From Clostridiales bacterium (GTDB lineage: Bacteria; Bacillota; Clostridia; Oscillospirales; CAG-272), in the NCBI GenBank assembly GCA_012837425.1, contig DURE01000006.1:1-64000 (forward strand): a stretch of DNA of 64,000 nucleotides, read 5' to 3'. Numbering within the stretch: position 1 is the stretch's first letter; every line of letters starts with the position of its first letter. A program made the position numbers and the translations under genes. Below are positions 32,216 through 42,237 of the stretch, one piece after another. The notes under the pieces are model-generated. The model ran no database searches. It saw only the letters and a list, made by a program, of their open reading frames with translations, and was not told the DNA's origin.

Positions 32216-33211
32216 CTATTGGCCTGCCGGCTCGAATTTTCGCTCAAGCCCCGGGGTCCGGCTTATTTCGCCGTCGCCGATAAACAGCGCCTCAAATTTG
32301 ATTTTTCCCGACTCGTAGAGCCCGAGCGCTGCCTCTTTGCCCATGACAAAAAGGGCGGTTGAGAGCGCGTCGGCAAGAACACCCGTCTCGCAGATGACCG
32401 CCACGCTGTGCAGGTCGGTGTCGGCCGGGTAGCCACTAAACGGGTTTATGACATGGTGGTACCGCTCACCGTCGATTACCACATATCGCTCGTAGTCCCC
32501 GGTGACAGACAGCACGCCCGAGCTCATAAAGACATAGCCAGCTACCCTGCTGGTGTCGGCCGGGTCCTTTATGCCGATTCTGTATTCGCTGCCATCGGGC
32601 TTCTCGCCTATTACCGCGACATTGCTGCCGAAGGATACCAAACCGTATTTTACCCCGGCCGAGACAAGATATTCGACAAGCCTGTCACAGGCGTATCCCT
32701 TGGCTATTGCGCCGAGGTCTATCCTTGTATTTTCGTTACTCTTTTTAACTGTATTGCCATCGAGTGAAATCTTTTCGTAGCCGACGGCGTCACCGAGTTC
32801 CTTTATATATCCTGGGTCGGGCAGCTTGTTTTCGGCTCCGCAGCGCTCCCACATCAGCACATAGGGCAGCACGGTTATGTCAAAAGAGCCGCCGGTAAGC
32901 TCCGAGACCTCAAGCGCGGTGCGAATAATCGCGGCAGTATGGGCCGAAACCTCGGCCGAGCCTGCCACAGCATTTACCCGGCTGACCTCGCTCTCGGGGT
33001 TGGTTCTTGACATAAGACTGTCGAGCGAGCTTAAAATCGCGTCACATTCCGAAAAAATCAGCTCTGCATCCGGGGTGTTTTTATCAATTTTAATAGTGAC
33101 AAGGGTATCCATGCCCCATGTTGTGTGGGACAGATACCTCTGCCTCCCGCAGGACGGGGTCGTAAGGAGGATACACAATATTGCCAGTGACACTGAAATA
33201 TAACGTTTCAT
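32216..33211 (-). CDS. apbE: FAD:protein FMN transferase (ApbE)
   Basis: WGMDTLVTIKI, DLGAIAKGYACD, HHVINPFSGYP. Confidence 0.93.
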   Translation of the reverse strand: MKRYISVSLAILCILLTTPSCGRQRYLSHTTWGMDTLVTIKIDKNTPDAELIFSECDAILSSLDSLMSRTNPESEVSRVNAVAGSAEVSAHTAAIIRTALEVSELTGGSFDITVLPYVLMWERCGAENKLPDPGYIKELGDAVGYEKISLDGNTVKKSNENTRIDLGAIAKGYACDRLVEYLVSAGVKYGLVSFGSNVAVIGEKPDGSEYRIGIKDPADTSRVAGYVFMSSGVLSVTGDYERYVVIDGERYHHVINPFSGYPADTDLHSVAVICETGVLADALSTALFVMGKEAALGLYESGKIKFEALFIGDGEISRTPGLERKFEPAGQ

Positions 33212-33750
33212 CTTTCCCCTCCCTGAGCCCCGAGAGCCGGCAGGAGCCTTGGTGTGAGGATATTGAGCAGAACACCGCTTACACTTCCGAAGGCCGCCGA
33301 GGCAAATAGCAGCGCCGGCAGATATGATATTACAGCCCCGCTAAAGAGGACTGCGGCGGCCATAAGCTGCCCTATATTGTGCAGCGAGGCGCTTATCACC
33401 GAAACTCCCCAGAAGCTGAGTTTGTTTTTAAGTGCATAATTAACTACATACATCCCAACCAGCGAAAAAGCAGCCCCAGTGGCCGAGAAGAAAAACGAGA
33501 CCGGGCTGCCGAAGAGCAGCGCCATGACAATCACCCTTACTGCCGAGATAACTGCCGCCTCGGTTGAGGACAGGCAAAAAAATACGAACATGACAAGGAT
33601 GTTGGCCAGCCCCAAACGAAAGCCGGGCAGCGGCAGCAGAAGCCCGAGCGGGATAAAGCTCTCAATGTATGAGAGCAGGAGCGCCGCCGAGACCAGCGCC
33701 GCTCCCCGGGCGGCGCGGGCGGCCGGGCTGTCAGCCCGCGACATGGTCAC
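33208..33750 (-). CDS. Gx transporter family membrane protein
   Basis: Hydrophobic; PLPGFRLGLANI motif; ATGA-type overlap with apbE. Confidence 0.82.
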   Translation of the reverse strand: MTMSRADSPAARAARGAALVSAALLLSYIESFIPLGLLLPLPGFRLGLANILVMFVFFCLSSTEAAVISAVRVIVMALLFGSPVSFFFSATGAAFSLVGMYVVNYALKNKLSFWGVSVISASLHNIGQLMAAAVLFSGAVISYLPALLFASAAFGSVSGVLLNILTPRLLPALGAQGGER

Positions 33751-34111
33751 AATCCCCGCCTCCTCCCAAAATGGTTACAGCCACACCGGCCGGCGCGCAG
33801 ATAATAGCCTCCCCGCCCCGCCATATCCGCCCGGTATGAACGCAAACCTGGTCGGGGCAGTCTGACTCGCCTACCCAAACTCCGCCGTCCTCAATTATTA
33901 CATATAGTGTTATCCCGTTTGACTCAATCTTTATCTCGCGGTCCATTTGCAGGTCGAAGCGCTCGGTTCCCCGGTTTCTCACGGTGATTTCGACATAGCC
34001 CGCGTCGGGGCTTGCAAAGCCCCGGAAAACCAGCAAAAAAAGTGCGGCGACAAGAACTGCCGCTGTGACTATTATGTCACCGGGGGATATTCTGCTCCGC
34101 ACCGCATTCAT
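33731..34111 (-). CDS. NusG domain II-containing protein
   Basis: N-terminal TM and CPDQVCVHTGRI..GEAIICAPAGVAVTI. Confidence 0.85.
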   Translation of the reverse strand: MNAVRSRISPGDIIVTAAVLVAALFLLVFRGFASPDAGYVEITVRNRGTERFDLQMDREIKIESNGITLYVIIEDGGVWVGESDCPDQVCVHTGRIWRGGEAIICAPAGVAVTILGGGGDCDHVAG

Positions 34112-34272
34112 ATTCTGCCGCCCCCTGCTTTGGATACTTATATTATCCCCTGTATTATATCATTGTTTTTCACCAAACACAATAAACTCGGGTGACAATA
34201 CTAAGTTATTTTTGATTTTTTGCAAAAAAGGGTTGCAAAATAAAAGATGTTGTGTTATAATACACTTCGCTC

Positions 34273-34349
34273 GGAGGCATAGCTCAGTTGGTTAGAGTAC
34301 ATGCTTGACATGCATGGGGTCGTTGGTTCAACTCCAACTGTCTCCACCA
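34273..34349 (+). tRNA. tRNA-Val (anticodon GAC)
   Basis: GGAGGCATAGCTCAGTTGGTTAGAGTACATGC TTGACAT GCATG...GGTTCAACTCC..TCTCCACCA. Confidence 0.95.
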
Positions 34350-34424
34350 CATAAGTCTCTTTTGCCGGTCGGCAAAAGAGATTTTTCATATACACCGATT
34401 TATGTGCGAGATGAGGAGCTGATT

Positions 34425-35396
34425 ATGACTGAACTGTATCCGCTCAAACTCCGCGGCATCCCGGTAAATATGCTCTGGGGAGGCAGCCGGCTGCGCGACA
34501 GATTCAGAAAGCCGGGTGCCACCTGCAAGACCGGCGAGACCTGGGAGCTCTCGGTCCGCCCGGATAGGGTGAACATAATCGAGAACGGCGCATATACGGG
34601 GCTTACCCTCGAGGATTTTTTCAGTAAGGCCGGGAATAAGGTTGTCTCGGAGGATTATGAGGGCGGCAGGTTTCCGCTTTTAATAAAATTTATTGACGCT
34701 GCCGACGACCTCTCAATCCAGGTGCACCCCGACAATGAGTACGCCGCCCATGTCGAATGTGATTTTGGCAAAACCGAGATGTGGTATATCATTGACGCCA
34801 AACCCGGCGCCGGGATAATCTACGGTCTTGGCGAGGGCTGCGCTAAAGAGGACCTTAAAAGAGCGCTTGAAGCGGGGGTACCGGGAGAGGCTCTGAACTT
34901 TGTTAAAGTCAAGCCCGGCGACAGCTTTTTCATACCGGCTGGGCTTGTCCACGCCATAGGTCGCGGGGTATTCATCGCCGAAATCCAGCAGAACTGCGAC
35001 CTTACATACCGTGTTTACGACTACGGGCGGCTTGGCCTCGGCGGCAAGCCCCGTGAGCTGCATACAAAAAAAGCCTTTGACGTCATTTATCCATATACCC
35101 ACGAGGAAATCGAGCGCATGCGTTTTTCGGCCTCAGTCCCCGGGAAGCGTGACCGGTCTGTCCTTTCACACTGCGAATACTTCAAGACCTTAAAGCTTGA
35201 CATCAGCCGGCCGGTTGACCTTTTCTCGGGAAGCGAAAGCTTTCATTCGCTGCTCTGTATATCGGGCGGCGGCACAATCGAGTGCGGCGGCGGGGCTTAC
35301 TATATCAGCGCAGGAGATAGCTGGTTTGTTCCGGCCGGCACCGGGCACTACCGGCTCTCGGGCAGGTTCTGTGTTTTGCTTACCACGCTGAAATAA
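34425..35396 (+). CDS. manA: Class I mannose-6-phosphate isomerase
   Basis: LSIQVHPDNEYA, IPAGLVHAIG; start set downstream of tRNA. Confidence 0.92.
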   Translation: MTELYPLKLRGIPVNMLWGGSRLRDRFRKPGATCKTGETWELSVRPDRVNIIENGAYTGLTLEDFFSKAGNKVVSEDYEGGRFPLLIKFIDAADDLSIQVHPDNEYAAHVECDFGKTEMWYIIDAKPGAGIIYGLGEGCAKEDLKRALEAGVPGEALNFVKVKPGDSFFIPAGLVHAIGRGVFIAEIQQNCDLTYRVYDYGRLGLGGKPRELHTKKAFDVIYPYTHEEIERMRFSASVPGKRDRSVLSHCEYFKTLKLDISRPVDLFSGSESFHSLLCISGGGTIECGGGAYYISAGDSWFVPAGTGHYRLSGRFCVLLTTLK

Positions 35397-35410
35397 AACA
35401 AAAAAATCAG

Positions 35411-35440
35411 GCAGGAGGACATCTGAAGGATGTCCTCCTG
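35411..35440. terminator. Bidirectional terminator
   Basis: CAGGAGGACATC-TGAA..GATGTCCTCCTG. Confidence 0.75.
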
Positions 35441-35446
35441 CTGAAT

Positions 35447-37294
35447 TTATTTTATTTGTGTATTTTCGGTCACGCTGTAATTTGTCCCGTAGTAGGGCAG
35501 CTTGAACACCCAGGTAGAAAAGCCGGCGACATATAGCGTGCGCATTCCCTTCTTATCAAGGTTTACCTCGCTGTATTCTATTTTGACTATTTCGCCCGAG
35601 GACATTAAGGTATCCGAGCCGTCGGGGCGGAAATATTCGTTTCTCTTGTTCGCGCTGAGGTTTTCTTTTGTGACATAATTCGACCTGACGCCAAAATAGC
35701 CGTTGAGCCCGACCGGCCAGAGGGCGTATTCGGCCCTCACTGTGGCATAAAACTCGGTGCTGCCCCCGTCCCAGCCGTGATGCGCGACTGTGACGAAATC
35801 CGACTCTAAGTAATCCCCGTATATATCGAGGACAACCCGGCCCGCCTCCCCGGACATGTCAGCGGACATCAGCGCCGTTTGCCCGCTCAGCGTCACACGG
35901 GACACAATGCTTGAGGTGTTGAGGTTTGATATGGCTTTTGGCGAGTACAGCTCATGAGTATAGAGGACCTCTATCTCCGCGTCGCGGATATATAGCCTCT
36001 GCCCTGGGTGAACCTGAACCCGCCGGGCGCCCGCGAAGGCCGCCATTGCCCGGTCGGTCTGCGGGCCGGGCTCGGTGTAATTGAACAAAAACCGCTCGAC
36101 CTGCAGTGTCCTGTCGCCCGAGTAAAGCTCGGCAAAACGGCGCAGCGCCCCGAAATGGTCGCCGTGATAATGCGTGATAATCCAGCCCGAAATTCTGATA
36201 TTATCGGGGTCGGGGGCGAATTCCTTCAGGAGCTCATAAATGCGCTGCGCATTTTGCCGATAAACCTTCCTCGGCCCGACATTCACATAATCCTCGTAGT
36301 GCCCGCCGTCATAAATCAGAAAACTGCCGTCCGAGAGCCGGAACATATAGCACATCCCGTTTGTCACCGAGTCGTCATACGATACAACGCCGACCTGAAA
36401 TAGCAGCGGCTGGCAGATATTCTCGGTTTCGGCTTTCTCAAAGAGTCCGGGCTCGATATTTGAGGCCGGCTCGCGCAGGATTCTGAGCTCGTTGTTGTAC
36501 CTGCTGTAAGCAAGACTTACTGAATAAGTGCTCCCGACCGCCGTGGCAAAAAGATTTCCGGCGGCCTCGGTATGCGCGAGCAGCTTATATCCCGACGAGG
36601 TGAAAACACCGGCACAGGCCCGGAATATCCCCTCGTTTGCCCCCTCTACAACCGTTAGCACGCAGCCGTAGCCGCAGTCATAGGCATTCTCAAAGCCAAA
36701 TATATTGTCGCCCCTGAAGTACCCGCAGAAGCGCGAGTCATACCAGACCGCGGTATATGTCTCGGAATAGCTGACTATTCCGTCCCTTATCGCAAAGGGT
36801 GAGAGCGTCATAACAACCGCGCCCTCGGCAGGAAGCCCTGACAGCTCGGTCACACAAAATTCATTGCCCCCGGCCGTCAAAGCGCTCAGCGTGCTCTCGC
36901 CGGTGCTGATTTCATAAACTGACTCTCCCCTGATTTTCTGCTCATCCAAAGGCCCGCCGGCGTCAAAGCGGGCTTTAATTCCGGCCGTGTCATATTCGTC
37001 GGTATTGTAAAGCGACACCGCCCGCAGCGCCATACTCCCGCCCTCTGATTTCTCCTGAAATCCGAACAGGAAAAAATCCCGGTTTTCTTCCCCCGCCGGC
37101 CGGTCACCTTCAGAGATTAAGTGAATCTCCCCGAACACGGTGGGCTGGAGCGGTTGTGTGGTTTCGGTCTCGGTTGCGTGTGGTTCGGCCTCTGCCGGCC
37201 GGCAGCCCCCGCAGATTATTGCTGCGATTACAAGGAAAAAAACAAGGGCTTCCACGGACGGCGGCATATGTCTGCTTTTCTGTTCAGCTCGCAT
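35447..37294 (-). CDS. Metallo-beta-lactamase-fold lipoprotein/secreted hydrolase (ComEC C-terminal-like)
   Basis: ITHYHGDHFGALRR, VAHHGWDGGS; lipobox-like CGGC. Confidence 0.82.
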   Translation of the reverse strand: MRAEQKSRHMPPSVEALVFFLVIAAIICGGCRPAEAEPHATETETTQPLQPTVFGEIHLISEGDRPAGEENRDFFLFGFQEKSEGGSMALRAVSLYNTDEYDTAGIKARFDAGGPLDEQKIRGESVYEISTGESTLSALTAGGNEFCVTELSGLPAEGAVVMTLSPFAIRDGIVSYSETYTAVWYDSRFCGYFRGDNIFGFENAYDCGYGCVLTVVEGANEGIFRACAGVFTSSGYKLLAHTEAAGNLFATAVGSTYSVSLAYSRYNNELRILREPASNIEPGLFEKAETENICQPLLFQVGVVSYDDSVTNGMCYMFRLSDGSFLIYDGGHYEDYVNVGPRKVYRQNAQRIYELLKEFAPDPDNIRISGWIITHYHGDHFGALRRFAELYSGDRTLQVERFLFNYTEPGPQTDRAMAAFAGARRVQVHPGQRLYIRDAEIEVLYTHELYSPKAISNLNTSSIVSRVTLSGQTALMSADMSGEAGRVVLDIYGDYLESDFVTVAHHGWDGGSTEFYATVRAEYALWPVGLNGYFGVRSNYVTKENLSANKRNEYFRPDGSDTLMSSGEIVKIEYSEVNLDKKGMRTLYVAGFSTWVFKLPYYGTNYSVTENTQIK

Positions 37295-37370
37295 AATTAC
37301 CTCGCTAGACCGGGACCGGCGCTCGCCAGTCCCGGTAAATTGATTCAGGTTATGCTTCTAGGTCGGGTAA

Positions 37371-39116
37371 TCAGCTCCTGCGTTTCTTTGCGACACCGGC
37401 AGTGCCGGCAAGAGCAAAGAGAATGAAGGCGGGGGCGACAGCCGACTTGCAGCCCGAGGATTCGGGCTTCTCGGTCTCGGGTGCTTTGGTTGTCCCGGCC
37501 CCCTCGCCGGTCCCGGTCGCGTCGCCGGTTGATTTGTAGGTCACCTTTATTGTCCTGTCAATCTCATATTTCCCCTCAATCACCGGGAAATTAGGCTCAT
37601 ATCCCTCAATCACGGGAGACTCGATACTGAACTCGGTGCCAAAGGGCTTAGTGTCGACATAAGGGTCGGCCGCCTTGCTTCCGTCCTCAAATACATACTC
37701 GATGGTCAGTTTGTACTCCCTGATAGAATATGTAACCGTTATCTCAACCGGTGCGTTGCCCATTTTGCCGGACACGGTTTCCTGATCGGTGGTATAGCCG
37801 GTAATGGCCGGAGAATCAATGCTGTATTCCTCTCCTTCGAGCAGGTCGGCTTTATAGTCTTCAGCCGCCTTATCTCCGTTTGAGTAAACGTAGTGAATGG
37901 TCAGCGGAATTGTAGTTGCGAAAAATGCCTCCTCAATTGCGGCTGCGGCGCTTTCCATCGCCGCATATTCGGCGTCTGTCTTGGCCACAATTTTGTTGTC
38001 CTTGAGCTCAAATCCGCTTATCGCACCCGAGCCGCCAATCTCAAGGGTGCCCGAGGGCACCGAATAGCAGTTTTCAATTGTTCCGATAACCTGAAGGAGC
38101 CCGCCGATAAGCCCGGTCTGGGTTGTGTCGTTATCCTTGCCGGTAATTGAGCCGAAGTTGTAGCAGTTTGAAATTATCGAACCGGCACTGCTGTGGAATT
38201 TGCCGATAATGCCGCCGACGCCGGTGTTATCGTTGAGATAATCGGCAAAGCTGATCTCACCGTAGTTGACACAATTGACAATTTCGGCCGTTTTTACGAA
38301 AGCCGATATGCCCGCAGCTCCGGCATGATTGGGCGTCGCGGTCTTGGCGAGCGCGACCACGTTTCCGTAATTGATGCAGTTCTTAACCACGCTGGAGTCG
38401 GCAAGGCCGACGATGCCGCCGATGATGACGTTGTTGGTAGGTTTGGCAGAGGTGCCGTCAAGTGCGCCGTAGCCGTAAATGGTGCCCTCGTTGATGCAGG
38501 AGTCAATGGTGCCTTCCTTCTCGACGCGGCCGGCAATCATGCCGCTTGAGCTGGTATAGCACTCGACGACCGAGGTTGCGTCAACCGTGCAGCGGGCCAC
38601 CGTGCCGCCGCCGATATAGCCGGCAATAACTGCCGAGTAGCAGGCGTCTTTGGTAACTATGCTGGCGCCCACGAAGTTGATTCCCTTAGCCGTGCCGCCG
38701 ATGATTCCGAAAAATCCGAAGCGGATGCCGTCGGGCTCTCTGGAGGCCATATCGATGGTCAAATTCTTTATGTAATGTCCTTGTCCGTCAAAAGTCCCCA
38801 TAAACCCGGTGGTTCCGGAAGCTCCGGTGGTGGTTCCTATCGGTACCCAGTTTTTGCCGCCGAGGTCGATGTCGGCGCCCAGCAATATTGTCTTGCCCGA
38901 AAAATCGTCGGGTGCAATGCTTGACAGAGCACCGTTGACTATCGCGGCAAGCCCGGCCAGTTGTTCGGGGGTTGTTAAGGTAAAGGTGGTGTCGGTGGTG
39001 TTATACCACGAGGTGTCGATGGTTGTTCCATCCCATGCCGCAGAGGTGCCAACGGTAAAGACTGCAAGCAGAACTACCGTTGTGAACGTAAGAAGCAATG
39101 CTGAAATTCGTTTCAT
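37371..39116 (-). CDS. Secreted surface protein with GLUG-like repeats and MucBP-like repeats
   Basis: Signal peptide, CINEGTIYGYG/CINYGNVVALA/CVNYGEISFA repeats, two ...YVFEDGSKA type domains, C-terminal SGCKSAVAP-TM-KKRRS. Confidence 0.82.
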   Translation of the reverse strand: MKRISALLLTFTTVVLLAVFTVGTSAAWDGTTIDTSWYNTTDTTFTLTTPEQLAGLAAIVNGALSSIAPDDFSGKTILLGADIDLGGKNWVPIGTTTGASGTTGFMGTFDGQGHYIKNLTIDMASREPDGIRFGFFGIIGGTAKGINFVGASIVTKDACYSAVIAGYIGGGTVARCTVDATSVVECYTSSSGMIAGRVEKEGTIDSCINEGTIYGYGALDGTSAKPTNNVIIGGIVGLADSSVVKNCINYGNVVALAKTATPNHAGAAGISAFVKTAEIVNCVNYGEISFADYLNDNTGVGGIIGKFHSSAGSIISNCYNFGSITGKDNDTTQTGLIGGLLQVIGTIENCYSVPSGTLEIGGSGAISGFELKDNKIVAKTDAEYAAMESAAAAIEEAFFATTIPLTIHYVYSNGDKAAEDYKADLLEGEEYSIDSPAITGYTTDQETVSGKMGNAPVEITVTYSIREYKLTIEYVFEDGSKAADPYVDTKPFGTEFSIESPVIEGYEPNFPVIEGKYEIDRTIKVTYKSTGDATGTGEGAGTTKAPETEKPESSGCKSAVAPAFILFALAGTAGVAKKRRS

Positions 39117-39177
39117 GTTTTTGTTCCTTTCGTTAAGTTTATTTAAATCGGTACCGTATTACTCTTTGTGCGGGAAA

Positions 39178-40662
39178 TCAGCTCCCAAAATCATTTCTAA
39201 ACTTTTGGAGCATCGTTTCTATCGCTTTTGACTGGGCTTTGTATGCCGTGGCGAAGTTACCGTTGTTATTTGTTATGCAGCTGCGCCAAATTGTCAGAGT
39301 CACGTTGTTGAATGCGGCGTAGGCATATATCCGGCCGACGTCAAAGTTGACTGAGGCGCGTAGAATGTCAAGCATTTTTCCGGTTTCCTCGTCCGAGGCA
39401 TATTTGTGCTTTAGAGTGATGTTGAATACCTCGGGCGTGACAAGCCGATGACCGGCTGAGGCCAGGCATTCGAGCAGGTATGCGCAGTGTTCCTGCTTCT
39501 GGGTCCCTGTCGAAATCGAATACAGGGTGTGCGGGTATGAAACACCGGTCACATAATCTTCCTGATACTCGTCATATTTCGGAGCCGGAACAATTCCATA
39601 GAAGTCAACTTCATTAAAGCTGAGGAAGGCAGCATTGAGAGAGGCAAACTCAAACAGGCAGCGGCCGTCAGCGAAGATTTTGGTACCCACTTCGGTGTAA
39701 ACATCCCCGCTCTTGTAGAACCAGTCAATAATTTTAGCCAGGAGGTTTGAGGTTTTTTCGCTGTTCCAGGAGTCGGATATAACCGGTAGGTCGTCACTGT
39801 CCTTCTCCATTGTCACAAGCCCCGCGCCGTAAAAGGCGGTGTCAAGTGCGTTTGTTTTTGAGGAAATGGTAAACCCGTAGATGTCGCTGTCATCGTTTGT
39901 GCCATTCCCGTTTAAGTCGTTATAGACGTCCTTCGACATGGAAATCAGCTTGTCTATCGTCCACTTTCCGGATAATACAAGCTCGTAGGGCGACTCGAGA
40001 TTCAGCTCCTGCAGCATATTTTTATTGAAGTATGTACACTGGAGCATCGCGATAAGGTTTGTCGATATGTCGCCGGTAACAAAACAAAGCTTGCCGCCGA
40101 TTGTCGCTTCGCTCACCATCTCCTCGGGCCACCACGGGAGGTCGAATGCAAAAATATTGTCGTACTCCATCAAATTAACAGTATAGCCCTGGACCGACAG
40201 TAAAGCGTTTGCCTGACTGTAGCCGGCAACAATGTCATAGTCACAGGTGCCGGAGTTTACATCGGTCACAACCTTCTGAGTCCACTGAATATAATATGAG
40301 CCATCACCGAGCTCACCATAAAAATCCAACTGGTTGTTCAGACGTTCGGTCACAATAAGGTTGCGGGTGAAAATTGCGTCGTTGATGTTCTCTCCGTTCT
40401 GTCCTTCAGAAAAAAACTCCTGAATATGCCGGTCGGACCAGTAAAATATTTTAATGGTCTCGCCTTTAAAGTCAAGCCTCTCGGGCAGCCGGTCGAGTCT
40501 GTAGCCGTCTTTGTCATACAGCGAGTCGGAATCTTCCGGAGTTGTGGCGTCGCCGCTCTGGACAGTCGTCGTGGTTAAGTTCTCGTCTTCCCCGCCGACG
40601 CAGGAAATCAGGGCGGTTGTCATCAGCAGCGCAAGGAACAGCGCAATAATTCTTCTTAACAT
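39178..40662 (-). CDS. Extracellular solute-binding lipoprotein
   Basis: Lipobox ALISCVGG; SBP-like fold sequence. Confidence 0.82.
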   Translation of the reverse strand: MLRRIIALFLALLMTTALISCVGGEDENLTTTTVQSGDATTPEDSDSLYDKDGYRLDRLPERLDFKGETIKIFYWSDRHIQEFFSEGQNGENINDAIFTRNLIVTERLNNQLDFYGELGDGSYYIQWTQKVVTDVNSGTCDYDIVAGYSQANALLSVQGYTVNLMEYDNIFAFDLPWWPEEMVSEATIGGKLCFVTGDISTNLIAMLQCTYFNKNMLQELNLESPYELVLSGKWTIDKLISMSKDVYNDLNGNGTNDDSDIYGFTISSKTNALDTAFYGAGLVTMEKDSDDLPVISDSWNSEKTSNLLAKIIDWFYKSGDVYTEVGTKIFADGRCLFEFASLNAAFLSFNEVDFYGIVPAPKYDEYQEDYVTGVSYPHTLYSISTGTQKQEHCAYLLECLASAGHRLVTPEVFNITLKHKYASDEETGKMLDILRASVNFDVGRIYAYAAFNNVTLTIWRSCITNNNGNFATAYKAQSKAIETMLQKFRNDFGS

Positions 40663-40726
40663 TCAATATATCTCCTTTCGGGATTATACTTGCCGTTTGA
40701 CATTTTTGAGACTGGCCAGGAAATAT

Positions 40727-40738
40727 CGGAACGTTCCG
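40727..40738. promoter_or_regulatory. LacI-type operator O1 CGGAACGTTCCG
   Basis: 12-bp perfect palindrome upstream of the SBP gene. Confidence 0.8.
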
Positions 40739-40883
40739 CATGGCTAAATACAGCACTATTTTAGTGTGGTTATACGGGTTGCTTAGGTTGGTTTCAGCCG
40801 ATTTTACTGTCACATTTAATAATACGCAGCTATCCGGCACCATTTGCTTCTCTTGGTCGGACAGGTTGGTGTTTTCTAAATTG

Positions 40884-40895
40884 CGGAACGTTCCG
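40884..40895. promoter_or_regulatory. LacI-type operator O2 CGGAACGTTCCG
   Basis: Identical to O1, 157 bp away. Confidence 0.8.
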
Positions 40896-40909
40896 AATGA
40901 CTTCATTTA

Positions 40910-41986
40910 TTAACAGCTCATCGGCCTTATGCCGCTGAGTTGAGAAGCCTTAGTCGTGAGCTTTTTTACCGAGTCGCGCACGGTAAGCACCGGTTCGATA
41001 AACCGGCTTACCGGAAAGCTCTTGTCGTTGCCGGCAAGGCGCTCAAGCAGCAGCTCGGCCGCCCTGTCGCCGGTTTTTTCTTTTTGTATATTTATCGCTG
41101 TCAGTGCCGGCGAGGCGTAGCTGTACATAACCGAGTCTTCGTGCCCGATTATCGAAATATCGTCGGGTATGCGTATTCTGTGCTCATAGAGATAACGCAG
41201 AACTCCCATTGTGATTGACACGTTGGCGGTTATCAGCCCCGTGGGATTAGCGCCGCTTGTGAGTAGCTGCCCGGCCGCTATATATCCGCTGGACCCGGTG
41301 TTGTCCCTGCAGTCGACAACCAGCGACCTGTCAATCTCAAGTCCGACTTCGGCCAAAGCCCGCCGATAACCCTCAAACCGCTCGACATTTGAGGTGAAAT
41401 TCGGGGCGCAGTTGACCAGCCCAATACGCCGGTGGCCGTTTACATAGAGGTGCTTTGCTGCAAGGTAGACCGACTGCGGCACATCAACCCGGATTGAATC
41501 ATATTCAGAGCAGGTCCGACCCACCGCCACTACCGGTATGTTCCGCTCTTTCAGCACCCGCCTGACGACCAGCGGCATTTCAAGCGCGCCGATAACAAAC
41601 AGCCCGTCAATCCGGTTGTCGGTAAACATCGGGGGCAGAACCGTCTCCCCGGGGGTCATGTACGAGGTCATAAGCCCGTATCTGGTAGTGCTGAGCCGCG
41701 CGATAATCCCCCGGCTGATGTCCTGCGAGTAAACGCCGGTCTCCTGAGCAAACTGGTAATCCAAGCTGCGCTTGTCGGCGTGAACAATCAGCGCGCCGAG
41801 AATGTTGGTCCTCCCCTGCACGAAGTTGCGTGCCGTGAAGTTCGGAACGTATTTCAGCTCCCTAATTGTGTCAAGCACCAACTGACGTGTTTCTTCTTTA
41901 ACCCCGCTCCGCCCGCATATCACGGCCGATACGGTGGTTTTGGAGACACCAGCTGCGCGGGCAACGTCAATTATTGTTACCGGCAT
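40910..41986 (-). CDS. LacI family transcriptional regulator
   Basis: MPVTIIDVARAAGVSKTTVSAVICGRSGV HTH. Confidence 0.95.
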   Translation of the reverse strand: MPVTIIDVARAAGVSKTTVSAVICGRSGVKEETRQLVLDTIRELKYVPNFTARNFVQGRTNILGALIVHADKRSLDYQFAQETGVYSQDISRGIIARLSTTRYGLMTSYMTPGETVLPPMFTDNRIDGLFVIGALEMPLVVRRVLKERNIPVVAVGRTCSEYDSIRVDVPQSVYLAAKHLYVNGHRRIGLVNCAPNFTSNVERFEGYRRALAEVGLEIDRSLVVDCRDNTGSSGYIAAGQLLTSGANPTGLITANVSITMGVLRYLYEHRIRIPDDISIIGHEDSVMYSYASPALTAINIQKEKTGDRAAELLLERLAGNDKSFPVSRFIEPVLTVRDSVKKLTTKASQLSGIRPMSC

Positions 41987-42001
41987 GACAAAGCCTCCAT
42001 C

Positions 42002-42013
42002 AGGAACGTTCCG
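42002..42013. promoter_or_regulatory. LacI-type operator O3 AGGAACGTTCCG
   Basis: Same palindrome core immediately upstream of the lacI-type gene. Confidence 0.75.
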
Positions 42014-42237
42014 GCCTCATAATATCACAGTTATCTTAATCTGTCAATATGCATGTTTTATAATTATTGTGCAGTTTGTTTATACAATATTTCAAAAGCC
42101 GGCCGATCTGCCGGGGATATTCTGTGTTATAATGCACATGAAGGCCGATTTTTCTCCTCAACATGTTACTTTTTTCTCCTTCATTACGAATGCTGTATAT
42201 GGAAGCGCTTCCCGCAACTGTATTCGGAGGTAACCCG

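Noticed and set aside
40514-40906. 130-aa ORF across the SBP promoter region
   Set aside because: Overlaps operators and the SBP signal peptide in another frame; low-complexity Arg-rich tail
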